Positions 26,348 through 33,843 of a DNA stretch of 64,000 nucleotides are shown here, in pieces (within the stretch, counting starts at the first letter, position 1; every line of letters starts with the position of its first letter). The DNA comes from Pectinatus haikarae. GTDB lineage: Bacteria > Bacillota > Negativicutes > Selenomonadales > Selenomonadaceae. The notes below the pieces were generated by a model. It had not been told where the DNA came from and searched no databases. It saw only the letters and a program-made list of their open reading frames with translations. A program made the translations under genes and the position numbers. The stretch is from assembly GCF_030813505.1 (NCBI RefSeq), contig NZ_JAUSUE010000003.1. One strand, given 5' to 3'.

Positions 26348-27241
26348 ATGCCAGCAGCTTATTTTATCTGTTCGGACGTCAAAAGGACAAGAATAATGAC
26401 CTGTCTTAATAAGTGCCGGATGCGTGAAAGATGTATGTTTCTGCCGACATTAAGAGTAATTGCCGCCTCTTCGGACAGGAAACTGCTTAAACCAAGCGTC
26501 ACCGAGCTTATTGCCGGGACAAGAGAAATATATCTGAAACGGACAAACGAATATGCCATAGATCCGTTCAATACATTGTTTGCCTTACACGGACAGGCCG
26601 TCCATTATATGAATTATAAAAAACAGGGTGATAATATTTTAGCTGAGGTGAGACTGGAAGACGACATAACTTCCGGCCAGTTTGATATGTTTGGCTGTGT
26701 CTTAAATAACGAGGACAGCATCTTAGGTGACCTGAAAGTTACGTCCAGCTATAAATTGATGCGGGCTCTGGGAATTTATAAAAAAGACGTATCTACCGGT
26801 GAAATTTATAAGTCAGGCCTGAAAAAAGGACAGCCTAAATTTAAGAAACAGACCTGTTTTAACGGTGTCCGTCATGTCATGGACTGGGCATTGCAGCTTA
26901 ACTATTACCGGATGCTGCTGGAAGCAAATGATTATGCAGTAAAAGACATGGTCATACAGGCACTGTGCCGTGACTTCAGTACCAGAGCTGCCACGGAAAG
27001 AGAAATAACCAGACCGCTGTACCTGATAAAAATAAACAGGATAAGTAATAGATGGCTCAAAAGATACTTTCAGTATAAAGCCGGTAAATTGCAGCAGGCT
27101 TTGAAAAATAAACAACTGCCATCGGTATGTACAGCCAAAGAACGCTGGTATGACAGAAAATGTATCGGCTTTTGCGATGCGGCGTCAATGTGTCCTTATG
27201 CCAAAATCTTAAAACAGCAGCAGGAACAACCTGCTATATAG
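26348..27241 (+). CDS. PD-(D/E)XK nuclease with Cys clusters (Cas4/RecB-like)
   Basis: A 297-residue protein. Near residue 125 is GQFDMFG followed by ILGDLKVTS, the D...(D/E)xK nuclease core. The N-terminus contains C-x3-C-x5-C (CLNKCRMRERC) and the C-terminus KCIGFCDAASMC, as in Cas4/AddB-type exonucleases with a 4Fe-4S cluster. The start at 26348 has AAAGGAAG upstream. It is followed by an ERF annealing protein, so the two form an exonuclease-annealase pair of phage type for homologous recombination of the element. No CRISPR array or other cas gene is present. Confidence 0.72.
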   Translation: MPAAYFICSDVKRTRIMTCLNKCRMRERCMFLPTLRVIAASSDRKLLKPSVTELIAGTREIYLKRTNEYAIDPFNTLFALHGQAVHYMNYKKQGDNILAEVRLEDDITSGQFDMFGCVLNNEDSILGDLKVTSSYKLMRALGIYKKDVSTGEIYKSGLKKGQPKFKKQTCFNGVRHVMDWALQLNYYRMLLEANDYAVKDMVIQALCRDFSTRAATEREITRPLYLIKINRISNRWLKRYFQYKAGKLQQALKNKQLPSVCTAKERWYDRKCIGFCDAASMCPYAKILKQQQEQPAI

Positions 27242-27252
27242 GAGGACGGTAC

Positions 27253-27291
27253 ATGAATACAAAATTATGGGTTATTTATCGCTATAGCTGA
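27253..27291 (+). pseudogene. 12-codon ORF with strong RBS, possible broken small gene
   Basis: ATG at 27253 has GGAGG upstream but runs only 12 codons. One base out of frame, the sequence continues as GLFIAIAEAVINVLKNDKK and a stop. A single extra base near 27266-27270 could have broken a protein of about 24 residues. It could also be a leader peptide for the following ERF gene. Confidence 0.35.
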
Positions 27292-27338
27292 AGCGGTAAT
27301 AAATGTATTGAAGAATGATAAAAAATAACTTATCGTCT

Positions 27339-27428
27339 ATTGTCCTGTCTGTCAATGAGGAAATATGCCCAATCATTGAGTTTACGGCTCAATATATACC
27401 CGTAAATACCGGCGACAGACAGGACAAT
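27339..27428. repeat. Long-armed palindromic repeat, copy C
   Basis: Perfect arms ATTGTCCTGTCTGTC (27339-27353) and GACAGACAGGACAAT (27414-27428) lie just before the ERF gene. The inner part holds TTGAG-TTTACGG-CTCAA. Same arm words as copies A and B. Confidence 0.7.
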
Positions 27429-27455
27429 AAGACAAATTAAAGGAGAACACTCACC

Positions 27456-28052
27456 ATGCAGAAATTAACTAAAAAGCTTATTGAAATAATGAAGGATTGC
27501 GCCTATGTGACCAAGAACGGGATTAATAATTTTCATAACTATAAATATGCCACCAGTGCTGATGTACTGGAAAAAATAAACACGGCTATGGTAAAGCAGG
27601 GGATCTGCTCCATAGCGGTACCGGAAATAATCAGCATTGACGAAGTAACCACAGCCAAAGGAAATACGGAAAAACTGGCTACGGTAAAAATAAATATTAC
27701 GCTTATGGATAAAGACTCTGATGAAAATATAACCATAACAGGTCTGGGCTCAGGCCAGGATTCTGGGGATAAAGCTGTGATGAAAGCCCAAACAGCGGCA
27801 ATAAAATATGCTTATATGCTGTCCTTTGCCATAGCTACCGGGGATGATCCGGAGGCTGACAGTAAAACTGATGAAAATACGCTGCAGCCAAAATCCGCGG
27901 AAAAAAAGAAAAACACATCAGTAAAATCTGTAAAGCCGGCCTGTGTGGAATGCGGAGTGATTCTGTCGGACAAGGTGAAAACATATTCCATGGAAAAATA
28001 CGGCAAGCCGCTTTGCATGGAGTGCCAGAAAGGTGCTAAAGTTGTTGCTTGA
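27456..28052 (+). CDS. erf: ERF-family single-strand annealing protein
   Basis: A 198-residue protein. Residues 1-135 match the ERF superfamily (NGINNFHNYKYATSADVLEKINTAMVKQGI; later DSGDKAVMKAQTAAIKYAYMLSFAIATGDDPEAD). The C-terminus has CVECG-x12-SMEKYGKPLCMEC, a C4 zinc ribbon. It anneals complementary strands in phage and element recombination. Co-directional with the nuclease upstream, but separated by palindromic repeat copy C, which may control it. Confidence 0.88.
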   Translation: MQKLTKKLIEIMKDCAYVTKNGINNFHNYKYATSADVLEKINTAMVKQGICSIAVPEIISIDEVTTAKGNTEKLATVKINITLMDKDSDENITITGLGSGQDSGDKAVMKAQTAAIKYAYMLSFAIATGDDPEADSKTDENTLQPKSAEKKKNTSVKSVKPACVECGVILSDKVKTYSMEKYGKPLCMECQKGAKVVA

Positions 28053-28121
28053 ATAATATGTGCTATATATTTACAACGCACATATTTTAGTATATAATTT
28101 TAGTTAAAGAGGTGAGTTCAT

Positions 28122-28400
28122 ATGCCGACAACAAATGTAACTATTCGTATGGATGAAAAATTAAAAAAACAGGCTGAAGAATTATTTTCAGATCTAGGTT
28201 TAAATATGACAACTGCATTTATCACATTTGCCAAACAATCAGTCAGGGAACAAAGAATCCCTTTTGTTATATCACGCAATGTACCAAACAAAATTACTGT
28301 AAATGCAATTAATGAAATAAGAAAAATTAAAAACGATCCCAAGAAAAAGGTATATAATAATTTCGCTGAACTTTTAGAAGAGGTAAAAAAAGGTGTATAA
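28122..28400 (+). CDS. RelB/DinJ-family antitoxin
   Basis: A 92-residue ribbon-helix-helix antitoxin: VTIRMDEKLKKQAEELFSDLGLNMTTAFITFAKQSVREQRIPF. It is about half identical to the antitoxin at 25740 over the N-terminal 50 residues. It overlaps the YafQ-like toxin by 8 nt. Ribosome binding site AGAGGTGA. Confidence 0.9.
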   Translation: MPTTNVTIRMDEKLKKQAEELFSDLGLNMTTAFITFAKQSVREQRIPFVISRNVPNKITVNAINEIRKIKNDPKKKVYNNFAELLEEVKKGV

Positions 28401-28665
28401 AATTGTATCTTCTTCAAGGTTCAAGAAAGACTTAAAAATTGCCATAAAACGTGGTTATAATATGGAATTGATGGAATCTATAGTTAACCAATTATCTAAT
28501 AACAAAAAATTACCCCCCAAAAATAAGGATCATGTTTTGATCGGTGATTATGGTGGCTGTAGAGAATGCCATATTACGCCAGATTGGATTCTCATTTATG
28601 AAGTAGAAAATGATGAACTAATATTGTATCTCACGAGGACAGGGACACATAGTGACCTTTTTTAG
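28393..28665 (+). CDS. yafQ: YafQ-family toxin (mRNA interferase)
   Basis: A 90-residue RelE-fold toxin with the YafQ pattern: SSRFKKDLKIAIKRGYNM, NNKKLPPKNKDHVLIGDYGGCRECHITPDWILIYEVENDELILYLTRTGTHSDLF. Catalytic His and Asp positions (DHVL, ECHITPDW, GTHSDLF) are kept. It starts with GTG at 28393, GAGG eight bases upstream. It probably cleaves in-frame Lys codons during translation, as in the E. coli homologue. Confidence 0.92.
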   Translation: MYKIVSSSRFKKDLKIAIKRGYNMELMESIVNQLSNNKKLPPKNKDHVLIGDYGGCRECHITPDWILIYEVENDELILYLTRTGTHSDLF

Positions 28666-28833
28666 TTTAATAAAACTTACAATTTTTATGATTAGTCAGA
28701 GCGAAGTAATAATGACATCTATAATTAACCACTAAGGAACATAGTCCTATCTTCTCTTAACATTATATCTATTACCGTATTTACCCATAATAAATCATAT
28801 ATGATATAATATGAAGAAGGAGCTGAGTATATT

Positions 28834-28998
28834 ATGATGACCAATAAAAATCATCTTAGTCATATAAATGAAGTTGTTAAAAGTGATAATTTTACTTTGA
28901 CAAGCAAGAATCATGAAATAGCTAAAAAAATGGCTAAAGTTTCTGCGCAAATAATGTTGAAAAATAAGGAAGCATATAAGGATTTAGCTAATAGATGA
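28834..28998 (+). CDS. Antitoxin of the Doc module
   Basis: A 54-residue protein with AAGGAG upstream of ATG 28834. The sequence HLSHINEVVKSDNFTLTSKNHEIAKKMAKVSAQIMLKNKEAYKDLANR resembles antitoxins of Firmicute Doc pairs, not classic Phd. The TGA overlaps the Doc ATG (ATGA), so translation is coupled. Assigned by position and size. Confidence 0.7.
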   Translation: MMTNKNHLSHINEVVKSDNFTLTSKNHEIAKKMAKVSAQIMLKNKEAYKDLANR

Positions 28999-29429
28999 CA
29001 ACAATAGAAAATTATATAAGGGTAATTTTTGATGATGTCATTAAATTTCACAATGAATTAGAACAAAGCGGTAATGAAATAAAAACCCGCATAATTGATC
29101 ACGGAAGAATAGAAGCCGCTGTCAATGCTCCGTTTGCAACATTGGGGGGAGTAGACCTTTACCCATCTATCTTTGATAAAACCGCTGCACTTTGGCATGG
29201 TTTGGCAAATGATCACGGTTTTGAAGATGGTAATAAGAGAACAGCAACGCATAGTATGCTTTGTTTCTTAGGTGTAAATGATATTAGTTTGGAATATTCC
29301 CAAAAAGAATTATCTGACATGGCTGTTCTTGTTGGTTCAGGAAATAGCAAAATAAGCCGACAAGAAATATCTGACTGGATAAAAAAAGGGCTTATAAAAA
29401 TTAGTTTCATAACTTCTTGTATAAAATAG
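28995..29429 (+). CDS. doc: Doc-family toxin (Fic fold kinase)
   Basis: A 144-residue Doc protein with the Fic-type motif HGFEDGNKRTATHSML; as in Doc, which phosphorylates EF-Tu, the loop is HxFxDGNKRT. N-terminal IENYIRVIFDDVIKFHNELEQ and the LGGVDLYPSIFDKTAALWHGL segment also fit. It is the last gene before the right end of element 1; toxin-antitoxin genes next to att sites stabilise elements against loss. Confidence 0.92.
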   Translation: MTTIENYIRVIFDDVIKFHNELEQSGNEIKTRIIDHGRIEAAVNAPFATLGGVDLYPSIFDKTAALWHGLANDHGFEDGNKRTATHSMLCFLGVNDISLEYSQKELSDMAVLVGSGNSKISRQEISDWIKKGLIKISFITSCIK

Positions 29430-29451
29430 TTGGTGTCCAATTGGTGTCCAA
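29430..29451 (+). repeat. Right terminal arm repeat of element 1
   Basis: TTGGTGTCCA occurs twice in direct tandem, 115 bp before the right att core, in the same orientation as the pair at 345-368. It overlaps the doc stop codon region. Confidence 0.6.
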
Positions 29452-29565
29452 CAGTACTTAAATTACCTTAAATTTATTACAATGGATAAAAAAACAAAAC
29501 ACCAAACTCCATATGAATTAAGGCTTCTTAAAAATAATTAATATTATAAAAACCATAGGGTACAC

Positions 29566-29629
29566 ACTCTTAATCAGCAGGTTCGGGGTTCGATTCCCCG
29601 GTGGGTCACCAGTAAATTCAAGGCTTCTC
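29566..29629 (+). repeat. Attachment site core, copy 2 (junction of elements 1 and 2)
   Basis: 64 bp identical to 254-317. It lacks the 5' half of the tRNA, so it is not a functional tRNA gene. It is attR of element 1 and attL of element 2 at once. A terminator hairpin (GGCTTCTC/GAGAAGCC) with a T run follows. Confidence 0.93.
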
Positions 29630-29657
29630 GAATCCGAGAAGCCTTTTTTTGTTACTG

Positions 29658-29681
29658 TTGATGTCAAAATTGATGTCAATT
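29658..29681 (+). repeat. Left terminal arm repeat of element 2
   Basis: TTGATGTCAA occurs twice in direct tandem, 29 bp after the att core. One mismatch over 24 bp against the right-end copy at 35230-35253, same orientation. The distance equals that of element 1's left arm. Confidence 0.65.
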
Positions 29682-29689
29682 GACTAAAT

Positions 29690-30226
29690 TTATTTATTCT
29701 GTATCAGCTCAATACTTTCAGCTAGAATCTTATCCATGGCGTAGCTTTTCCCTTGATATTCAGTTCTGTTTAGTATTACACAGTGGGTATGCAGCTGCAT
29801 GTCTTGGTCACGACTAACAAAGTGGTCAAACTTTGCCACCGCCATTTTACCAGTTTTTATATTTTCTGTTACGCCATTTTTAGTTACTCTCGCTTCGATT
29901 TCGTTTTTTTCTATCTCAGTCAGCGTATCACTAACAGCCTTATTGTGCGCAACCAGCATATCACCCTTTTTATTATTATCGAGTACCATTGCGATGGATA
30001 CGCTTTTTAGTGCTGAAAACGTCAAATCATAGCCGACACGTTTTGCATTTGGCATTGATTTCAGCGCAGAGTTGAAATCTGTGGGGTTAAAATCATTGCC
30101 CCTGCTATAGCGACTGGCAAGTTTGCCCTGCCAGTTGTCATTTTTATTTGCTGTTCGTGTGTAATAATCGTCCGCATCGTAATAAGTGCCGGCTTGATTT
30201 AAGCCGATATTTGCTATACTCAGCAT
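29690..30226 (-). pseudogene. trwC: TrwC/TraI (MOBF) relaxase, N-terminal fragment
   Basis: 178 residues of a protein that is normally about 900-1000. Kept: the paired tyrosines (AGTYYDADDYY), RVGYDLTFSALKSVSI, and the His triad region (FDHF..QLHTHCVILN), i.e. the core of the nicking domain. The rest of the relaxase domain and the whole helicase domain are missing; the frame ends 8 bp from the left arm repeat. Strong ribosome binding site GGAGGT. The deletion that removed the integrase probably also removed this C-terminus. Confidence 0.85.
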
Positions 30227-30228
30227 TT

Positions 30229-30422
30229 TTACCTCCGCGATAGTACAATATCATAGAGCAGTTGTGTCCGTTCTTCAATCTCGGTCGCTAGAAAATCACC
30301 AAGATTACTGTCAAAGTCCTCTTTGGTTATGCTGCTGATTATACGTGCAATAGATAATAGATCATAATATAGATTTTCCGGATCAATTTTTTTTGAATTA
30401 TCATGTCCTTGATGTCGTACAT
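30229..30422 (-). pseudogene. Small gene between trwB and trwC, frameshifted at an A8 run
   Basis: ATG 30422 has AGGAGGAG upstream. After MYDIKDMIIQKK the frame leaves the good coding sequence (IDPENLYYDLLSIARI to QLLYDIVLSRR, stop at 30229). One additional A in the run of eight would join both into a 64-residue acidic protein. Either a mutation in a decaying element, a sequence error or slippage at the A run. No family recognised. Confidence 0.5.
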
Positions 30423-30435
30423 TTTTTTGCTCCTC

Positions 30436-32301
30436 CTAAAATCTAAAAATTGTCTTATCGTCTTGTGTTGCCGCATCGTCAGTGTCCTTATTTGGATTAG
30501 TTGTTGCTGCTGCGGCGGCTGCTGCTATTTCTGCAGCCGTTGCCTTTATTGTCGGCACAGGCAAATAATAAGGCACTTTATCCGGCAATATATTAGCCGC
30601 AAATTGTACCTTTGCGACAGGATAAGCACCTATCTTAACGTATGCGCAGCCTACAGGTAGCTCCTGCAGTTCTCCCGGTAGTACTATAGCTTCGATATTT
30701 CTGTTTTCTGTTTTATTTTCATTTTTGTTGCTATTACCCAATAATCCTTTGCTGCTGTGCCCTTCGCTTTGATTTATTTTTAATCGTTCCGCATTACCCA
30801 ATGCATCTGAAAAATAACGGCTTTGCGCGGGTTCGGAAGTCCGGAAAACAAATAGCGAGTTACATAATCCCATGATATCCGCTGTGTTGTTTTTGCCATA
30901 TTTAGCCTCAACGGCCGACATGGTTTGAGTGGTCAACCAGACTGATGCACCGCGGCTACGACCCTCGCGCAGTAGCATTTGTAGTGTCTTAAGCGGTGGC
31001 AGACTGGACAGCTCGTCCAGAACAAAAAATGCACGTCTGTCCTTGCTTTCCGGCTTTTCCCGCAGCCCGTGGCCAATAATATCGACAATCGTTGTGATGA
31101 TTGGCAGATATATCTCGTCCTTACTCGATGCTGTTGATATTATAAGTCTGCGATCATCATTATCATCGTTGATCCAATCCCTTATCGACAGGTCACCATC
31201 CCGCCCGACAAAAGCCCCGAATGCCTTAACCCAGTCAATCAGGCAAGACAAAAAGCTGGCCATTACATCACCCTCTCCGGACAAAAAGGCCTGACCTTCC
31301 CGCAATCCCAGTGGCAGGGTCTCGATAGCAGCCTTTATTTGAGACGACGAACCCATAAAAAAATTATACAGGTCTTGATTTGTTGTTTTTTGGTGAATTT
31401 TTAGCCAGCAGCAGCCGCTCTTAAATATGCTGGCCGCACCATTATAAAATGCCTTGTTTTTATTATCAGCAGCTACCGAAAAGAGCGAATGTGCAAGGTT
31501 TGTCAGCTCTTCAGGTATGCGGTCTAACCCAGCATAAAGGTCAAATTCATTAAATATTGACCATCCTCCAAACCGCTTGTCGTAAGGATTAAATAAGATA
31601 TCCTTGGCTGTGCGGTAAAATTTGCTTATTAATTCGCCTTTACGATCGTAAAGTAAGATTTTGGCTTTGCGCCGTATCATGCAGTCGATATAATTACACA
31701 ACATGACTGATTTACCTGATCCTGTACTGTCGACAATTAATATATGGCGTGTCTCGTAATCTGCCGGTATCATAATTGGATCGGCATATAGCGTACGTAC
31801 ACCATTATTGTTTTGCACATATCCTTTTTGTAGTTTTTTGTTTAATTCCCTGGTATTTGTCAATTGTGTCCCGCGTATATGCTGCGCTCTTGATTGGTCC
31901 TCTGGCCGCCAATGTACAACCACAATATATATCGCTGATACTATTGATATCAGCATATACCATGACAGCAAATGGTATATTGTAGCTGAAGCAAAAAACT
32001 GGTCTAACATGTCACGATAGTCCATTGCCGGTATAGTTGTAACGACTGTTGATATATCTGTCCCCATCTGCTGCGCAAGATGGGCGCGGATTGGCTGGGA
32101 TAATGTAATTGTCCAGTCGCTAAAATCACCGGCACTGGCAATCAGGTATCTACAATAAGCTATATACGTTGTCAGATTATCCAATGGTTCATGATATATA
32201 TGCTGCATTATTAGTGTTGTCGTATAATAATATACGACCAACAATGCGACAACGATTAATATTATCCTCTGTATTAGCTGACTCCCGTTATCATTGTTCA
32301 T
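30436..32301 (-). CDS. trwB: TrwB/TraD-type coupling protein
   Basis: A 621-residue type IV coupling protein that would link a relaxosome to a conjugation channel. It has two or three N-terminal membrane helices (about 11-31 and 110-130), Walker A DSTGSGKS near residue 198, and Walker B FFVLDELSSLPPL followed by LREGRSRGASVWLTTQT. The C-terminus is low-complexity (Ala run, Asp/Thr rich). The length is normal for the family and the frame is intact although its relaxase partner is broken. It follows the R388 order trwA-trwB-trwC. Confidence 0.9.
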   Translation of the reverse strand: MNNDNGSQLIQRIILIVVALLVVYYYTTTLIMQHIYHEPLDNLTTYIAYCRYLIASAGDFSDWTITLSQPIRAHLAQQMGTDISTVVTTIPAMDYRDMLDQFFASATIYHLLSWYMLISIVSAIYIVVVHWRPEDQSRAQHIRGTQLTNTRELNKKLQKGYVQNNNGVRTLYADPIMIPADYETRHILIVDSTGSGKSVMLCNYIDCMIRRKAKILLYDRKGELISKFYRTAKDILFNPYDKRFGGWSIFNEFDLYAGLDRIPEELTNLAHSLFSVAADNKNKAFYNGAASIFKSGCCWLKIHQKTTNQDLYNFFMGSSSQIKAAIETLPLGLREGQAFLSGEGDVMASFLSCLIDWVKAFGAFVGRDGDLSIRDWINDDNDDRRLIISTASSKDEIYLPIITTIVDIIGHGLREKPESKDRRAFFVLDELSSLPPLKTLQMLLREGRSRGASVWLTTQTMSAVEAKYGKNNTADIMGLCNSLFVFRTSEPAQSRYFSDALGNAERLKINQSEGHSSKGLLGNSNKNENKTENRNIEAIVLPGELQELPVGCAYVKIGAYPVAKVQFAANILPDKVPYYLPVPTIKATAAEIAAAAAAATTNPNKDTDDAATQDDKTIFRF

Positions 32302-32374
32302 TTTTGTTATCCTCCATGTTATTTTTTATGTTTTCTATTATTTTTTGCACCTCTGCCGGTGTGTGTCTATCCAT
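32291..32374 (-). CDS. Possible 27-codon ORF between trwA and trwB
   Basis: ATG 32374 to TGA 32291, overlapping the trwB start by 11 nt. Peptide MDRHTPAEVQKIIENIKNN looks coding-like, and the open frame extends upstream as NQLICHLL, so it may be the displaced C-terminus of a once longer trwA-like gene. No ribosome binding site before the ATG. Confidence 0.3.
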   Translation of the reverse strand: MDRHTPAEVQKIIENIKNNMEDNKNEQ

Positions 32375-32388
32375 CAGCAGATGGCAGA

Positions 32389-32619
32389 TTAATTGATTGG
32401 CATTATAATGTTGTCATTAATTGTATTTATACTGTCACCCACATTAGAGATGATATTTAGTGTATTTGTGATTTGATCTACACTATTTATATTATTGACG
32501 TTATCTCCTCTGCCTAATAATGACCGGATATACTGGGAGCGATTTAGACCCGCTCTCCGTGCGGCTGTGGTAATATAATTATCGATTTTGTCGTCTATGC
32601 GTAGTGATATCCATGCCAT
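32389..32619 (-). CDS. trwA: TrwA-like ribbon-helix-helix relaxosome protein
   Basis: A 76-residue protein: MAWISLRIDDKIDNYITTAARRAGLNRSQYIRSLL is a ribbon-helix-helix of Arc/TrwA type, followed by an Asn/Ile-rich segment for oligomerisation. It would bind oriT and repress its own operon. Position just downstream of the repeat-rich region 32645-32907 and before trwB matches R388. Ribosome binding site AGGAGG. Confidence 0.75.
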   Translation of the reverse strand: MAWISLRIDDKIDNYITTAARRAGLNRSQYIRSLLGRGDNVNNINSVDQITNTLNIISNVGDSINTINDNIIMPIN

Positions 32620-32644
32620 TTTTTATCCTCCTTGTTTTTTGCTC

Positions 32645-32727
32645 TTGTGATACGCTTAGACATATGATAGTATTGGGCTATATATATTTATGTGACACAT
32701 ATGTGTCACAATTGTGATACGCTCAGA
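32645..32727. promoter_or_regulatory. oriT candidate: palindrome flanked by direct repeats
   Basis: A perfect 20-bp palindrome of TGTGACACAT and its complement (32691-32710) sits between two copies of TTGTGATACGCT(T/C)AGA (32645-32660 and 32712-32727). Such repeats next to trwA mark the oriT of MOBF systems. The nic site itself is not identified. Confidence 0.55.
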
Positions 32728-32767
32728 GCCGCGCGGCATAAGGCTTACTGGCAAATGTCTACGTTGC

Positions 32768-32809
32768 GTCAGGGGTGGAGTAAAATTGCCCTTATTTTAC
32801 GACCCTGAC
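32768..32809. promoter_or_regulatory. Long imperfect hairpin in the oriT region
   Basis: GTCAGGG...GTAAAAT pairs with ATTTTAC...CCCTGAC. Inverted repeats of this size next to nic are used by relaxases for recognition and termination. Proposed part of oriT. Confidence 0.45.
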
Positions 32810-32862
32810 CTTAGCGTCAGTCATTGGGATTTTGACTTTGATTTTAATATATAATGTAATTG

Positions 32863-32907
32863 AGTAATTATTAGGTTAGTAATTATTATATTAGTAATTA
32901 TTTGTGT
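32863..32907. repeat. Three iterons of 15-bp period
   Basis: AGTAATTATT begins at 32863, 32878 and 32893, exactly 15 bp apart. They lie just downstream of the stop of the gene at 32951-33289. Possible replication origin iterons or TrwA binding sites. Confidence 0.55.
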
Positions 32908-32950
32908 CGACTTTGCCTACGTTGGATTTCCCCGTGTAGGCAAATCACAC

Positions 32951-33289
32951 TTAGGCTGTCTGTTTCTGTTTTAATGGGTTATCTTGTGGAGATTCGAACA
33001 ATTCGTAGTCTGCAGCGGCTAATTGTCCCTTATCGTTCCGTTTACGGTCATGCCTGACTAGATATCCTCTTTTCTCTAGCTCCGCGGCTCTTGCTCGTAT
33101 TTGGTCTTTGCCCGCACACAATACTGCACTTAACCCAGAGATACTGTACTCCCAGCTATCAGGCAGGGAGAGCAAAAAACTCATTAATCCTTTGGCCGCT
33201 AGGCTCAATGACTTATCTCTCAGGTGATAATTTGGCATCACCGTATAGTTTTTATTGCGATTTGTCTTAACTGTACTCACAATTTTCAT
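32951..33289 (-). CDS. Winged-helix protein of plasmid/element type
   Basis: A 112-residue protein with the widespread start NYTVMPNYHLRDKSLSLAAKGLMSFLLSLPDSWEYSISGLSAVL, ending in a wing (ELEKRGYLVRHDRKRNDKGQLAAADYELFE). This domain occurs at the N-terminus of Firmicute plasmid and element replication-related proteins; here it stands alone without the C-terminal DnaD-like part. May bind the iterons beside it (inferred). Confidence 0.7.
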   Translation of the reverse strand: MKIVSTVKTNRNKNYTVMPNYHLRDKSLSLAAKGLMSFLLSLPDSWEYSISGLSAVLCAGKDQIRARAAELEKRGYLVRHDRKRNDKGQLAAADYELFESPQDNPLKQKQTA

Positions 33290-33319
33290 TCCTTCTTTGT
33301 GCTATAATAAATCGTGTAG

Positions 33320-33538
33320 CTATTTTCTGTAGCTGTACCATACATTGTTTGGCGCTAAGCGATAATAACGGTTGCCGCCGTTTTTTATCACGCCGTCACG
33401 GACAACAAGGGTCATGTGCTGGCCTTTTTTGTCTGTGATTTTTACTCGCACATCTGACACACGGTCAATTTCAAAAAATCGCAAATCAAAATTTGATTCT
33501 AGAAATTTGTCAAGTAGTTTTTTATCAGCATTGTCCAT
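33320..33538 (-). CDS. Small hypothetical protein
   Basis: 72 residues, mixed alpha/beta pattern (FDLRFFEIDRVSDVRVKITDKKGQHMTLVVRDGVIKNGGNRYYRL), no known motif. Ribosome binding site GAAGGGAAAA. Lies between the winged-helix gene and the excisionase-like gene of element 2 and is probably co-transcribed with both. Confidence 0.5.
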   Translation of the reverse strand: MDNADKKLLDKFLESNFDLRFFEIDRVSDVRVKITDKKGQHMTLVVRDGVIKNGGNRYYRLAPNNVWYSYRK

Positions 33539-33551
33539 TTTTTTCCCTTCA

Positions 33552-33800
33552 TCAAATTATTTTCTTAATTTCTGGTACGCTGGGGGCAGATATTATCTTT
33601 TCGTTTTTGTTTACGGTTTGTGTGAGCTGTCCCTGTAGATACGCTTCCACAGCCTTGGAAGTAAAAAATATTTTGCGTCCTACCTGGATGTGGGCAATAT
33701 CTCCGGCATGGGCTAGCCTGATAATCACTTGATATCCTATTTTATTCCTAAAAACCTTTTCTGCGACTTCCTTAGCGGTCATTAGTTCCATTGATTCCAT
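33552..33800 (-). CDS. Excisionase-like HTH protein of element 2
   Basis: An 82-residue protein: ELMTAKEVAEKVFRNKIGYQVIIRLAHAGDIAHIQVGRKIFFTSKAVEAYLQ. Same fold class and size as the protein at 1651-1911 in element 1. The ATG at 33800 has AAGGAG upstream; an earlier in-frame start lacks one. Possible directionality factor left behind by the lost integrase, or a regulator. Confidence 0.7.
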   Translation of the reverse strand: MESMELMTAKEVAEKVFRNKIGYQVIIRLAHAGDIAHIQVGRKIFFTSKAVEAYLQGQLTQTVNKNEKIISAPSVPEIKKII

Positions 33801-33843
33801 AGTTTTTTCTCCTTTTATTTTTGTTTTTACAGCAATCATCAAC

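Larger units (their letters stand above)
254..29629. mobile_element. Integrative (probably mobilizable) element 1 in tRNA-Lys
   Basis: The element is bounded by a perfect 64-bp direct repeat and by matching arm repeats, with the integrase gene at its left end next to the tRNA. It carries a short MOBP relaxase with MobC, a type I restriction-modification system, exported proteins, a recombination module and three toxin-antitoxin modules. No type IV secretion genes are visible, so it probably needs a helper for transfer. Excision would yield a circle of about 29.3 kb. Confidence 0.88.

Noticed and set aside
26348..27241. Cas4-like nuclease as part of a CRISPR system
   Set aside because: No repeat-spacer array and no other cas gene in the window; the partner is an ERF annealing protein, so a phage-type recombination role fits better.
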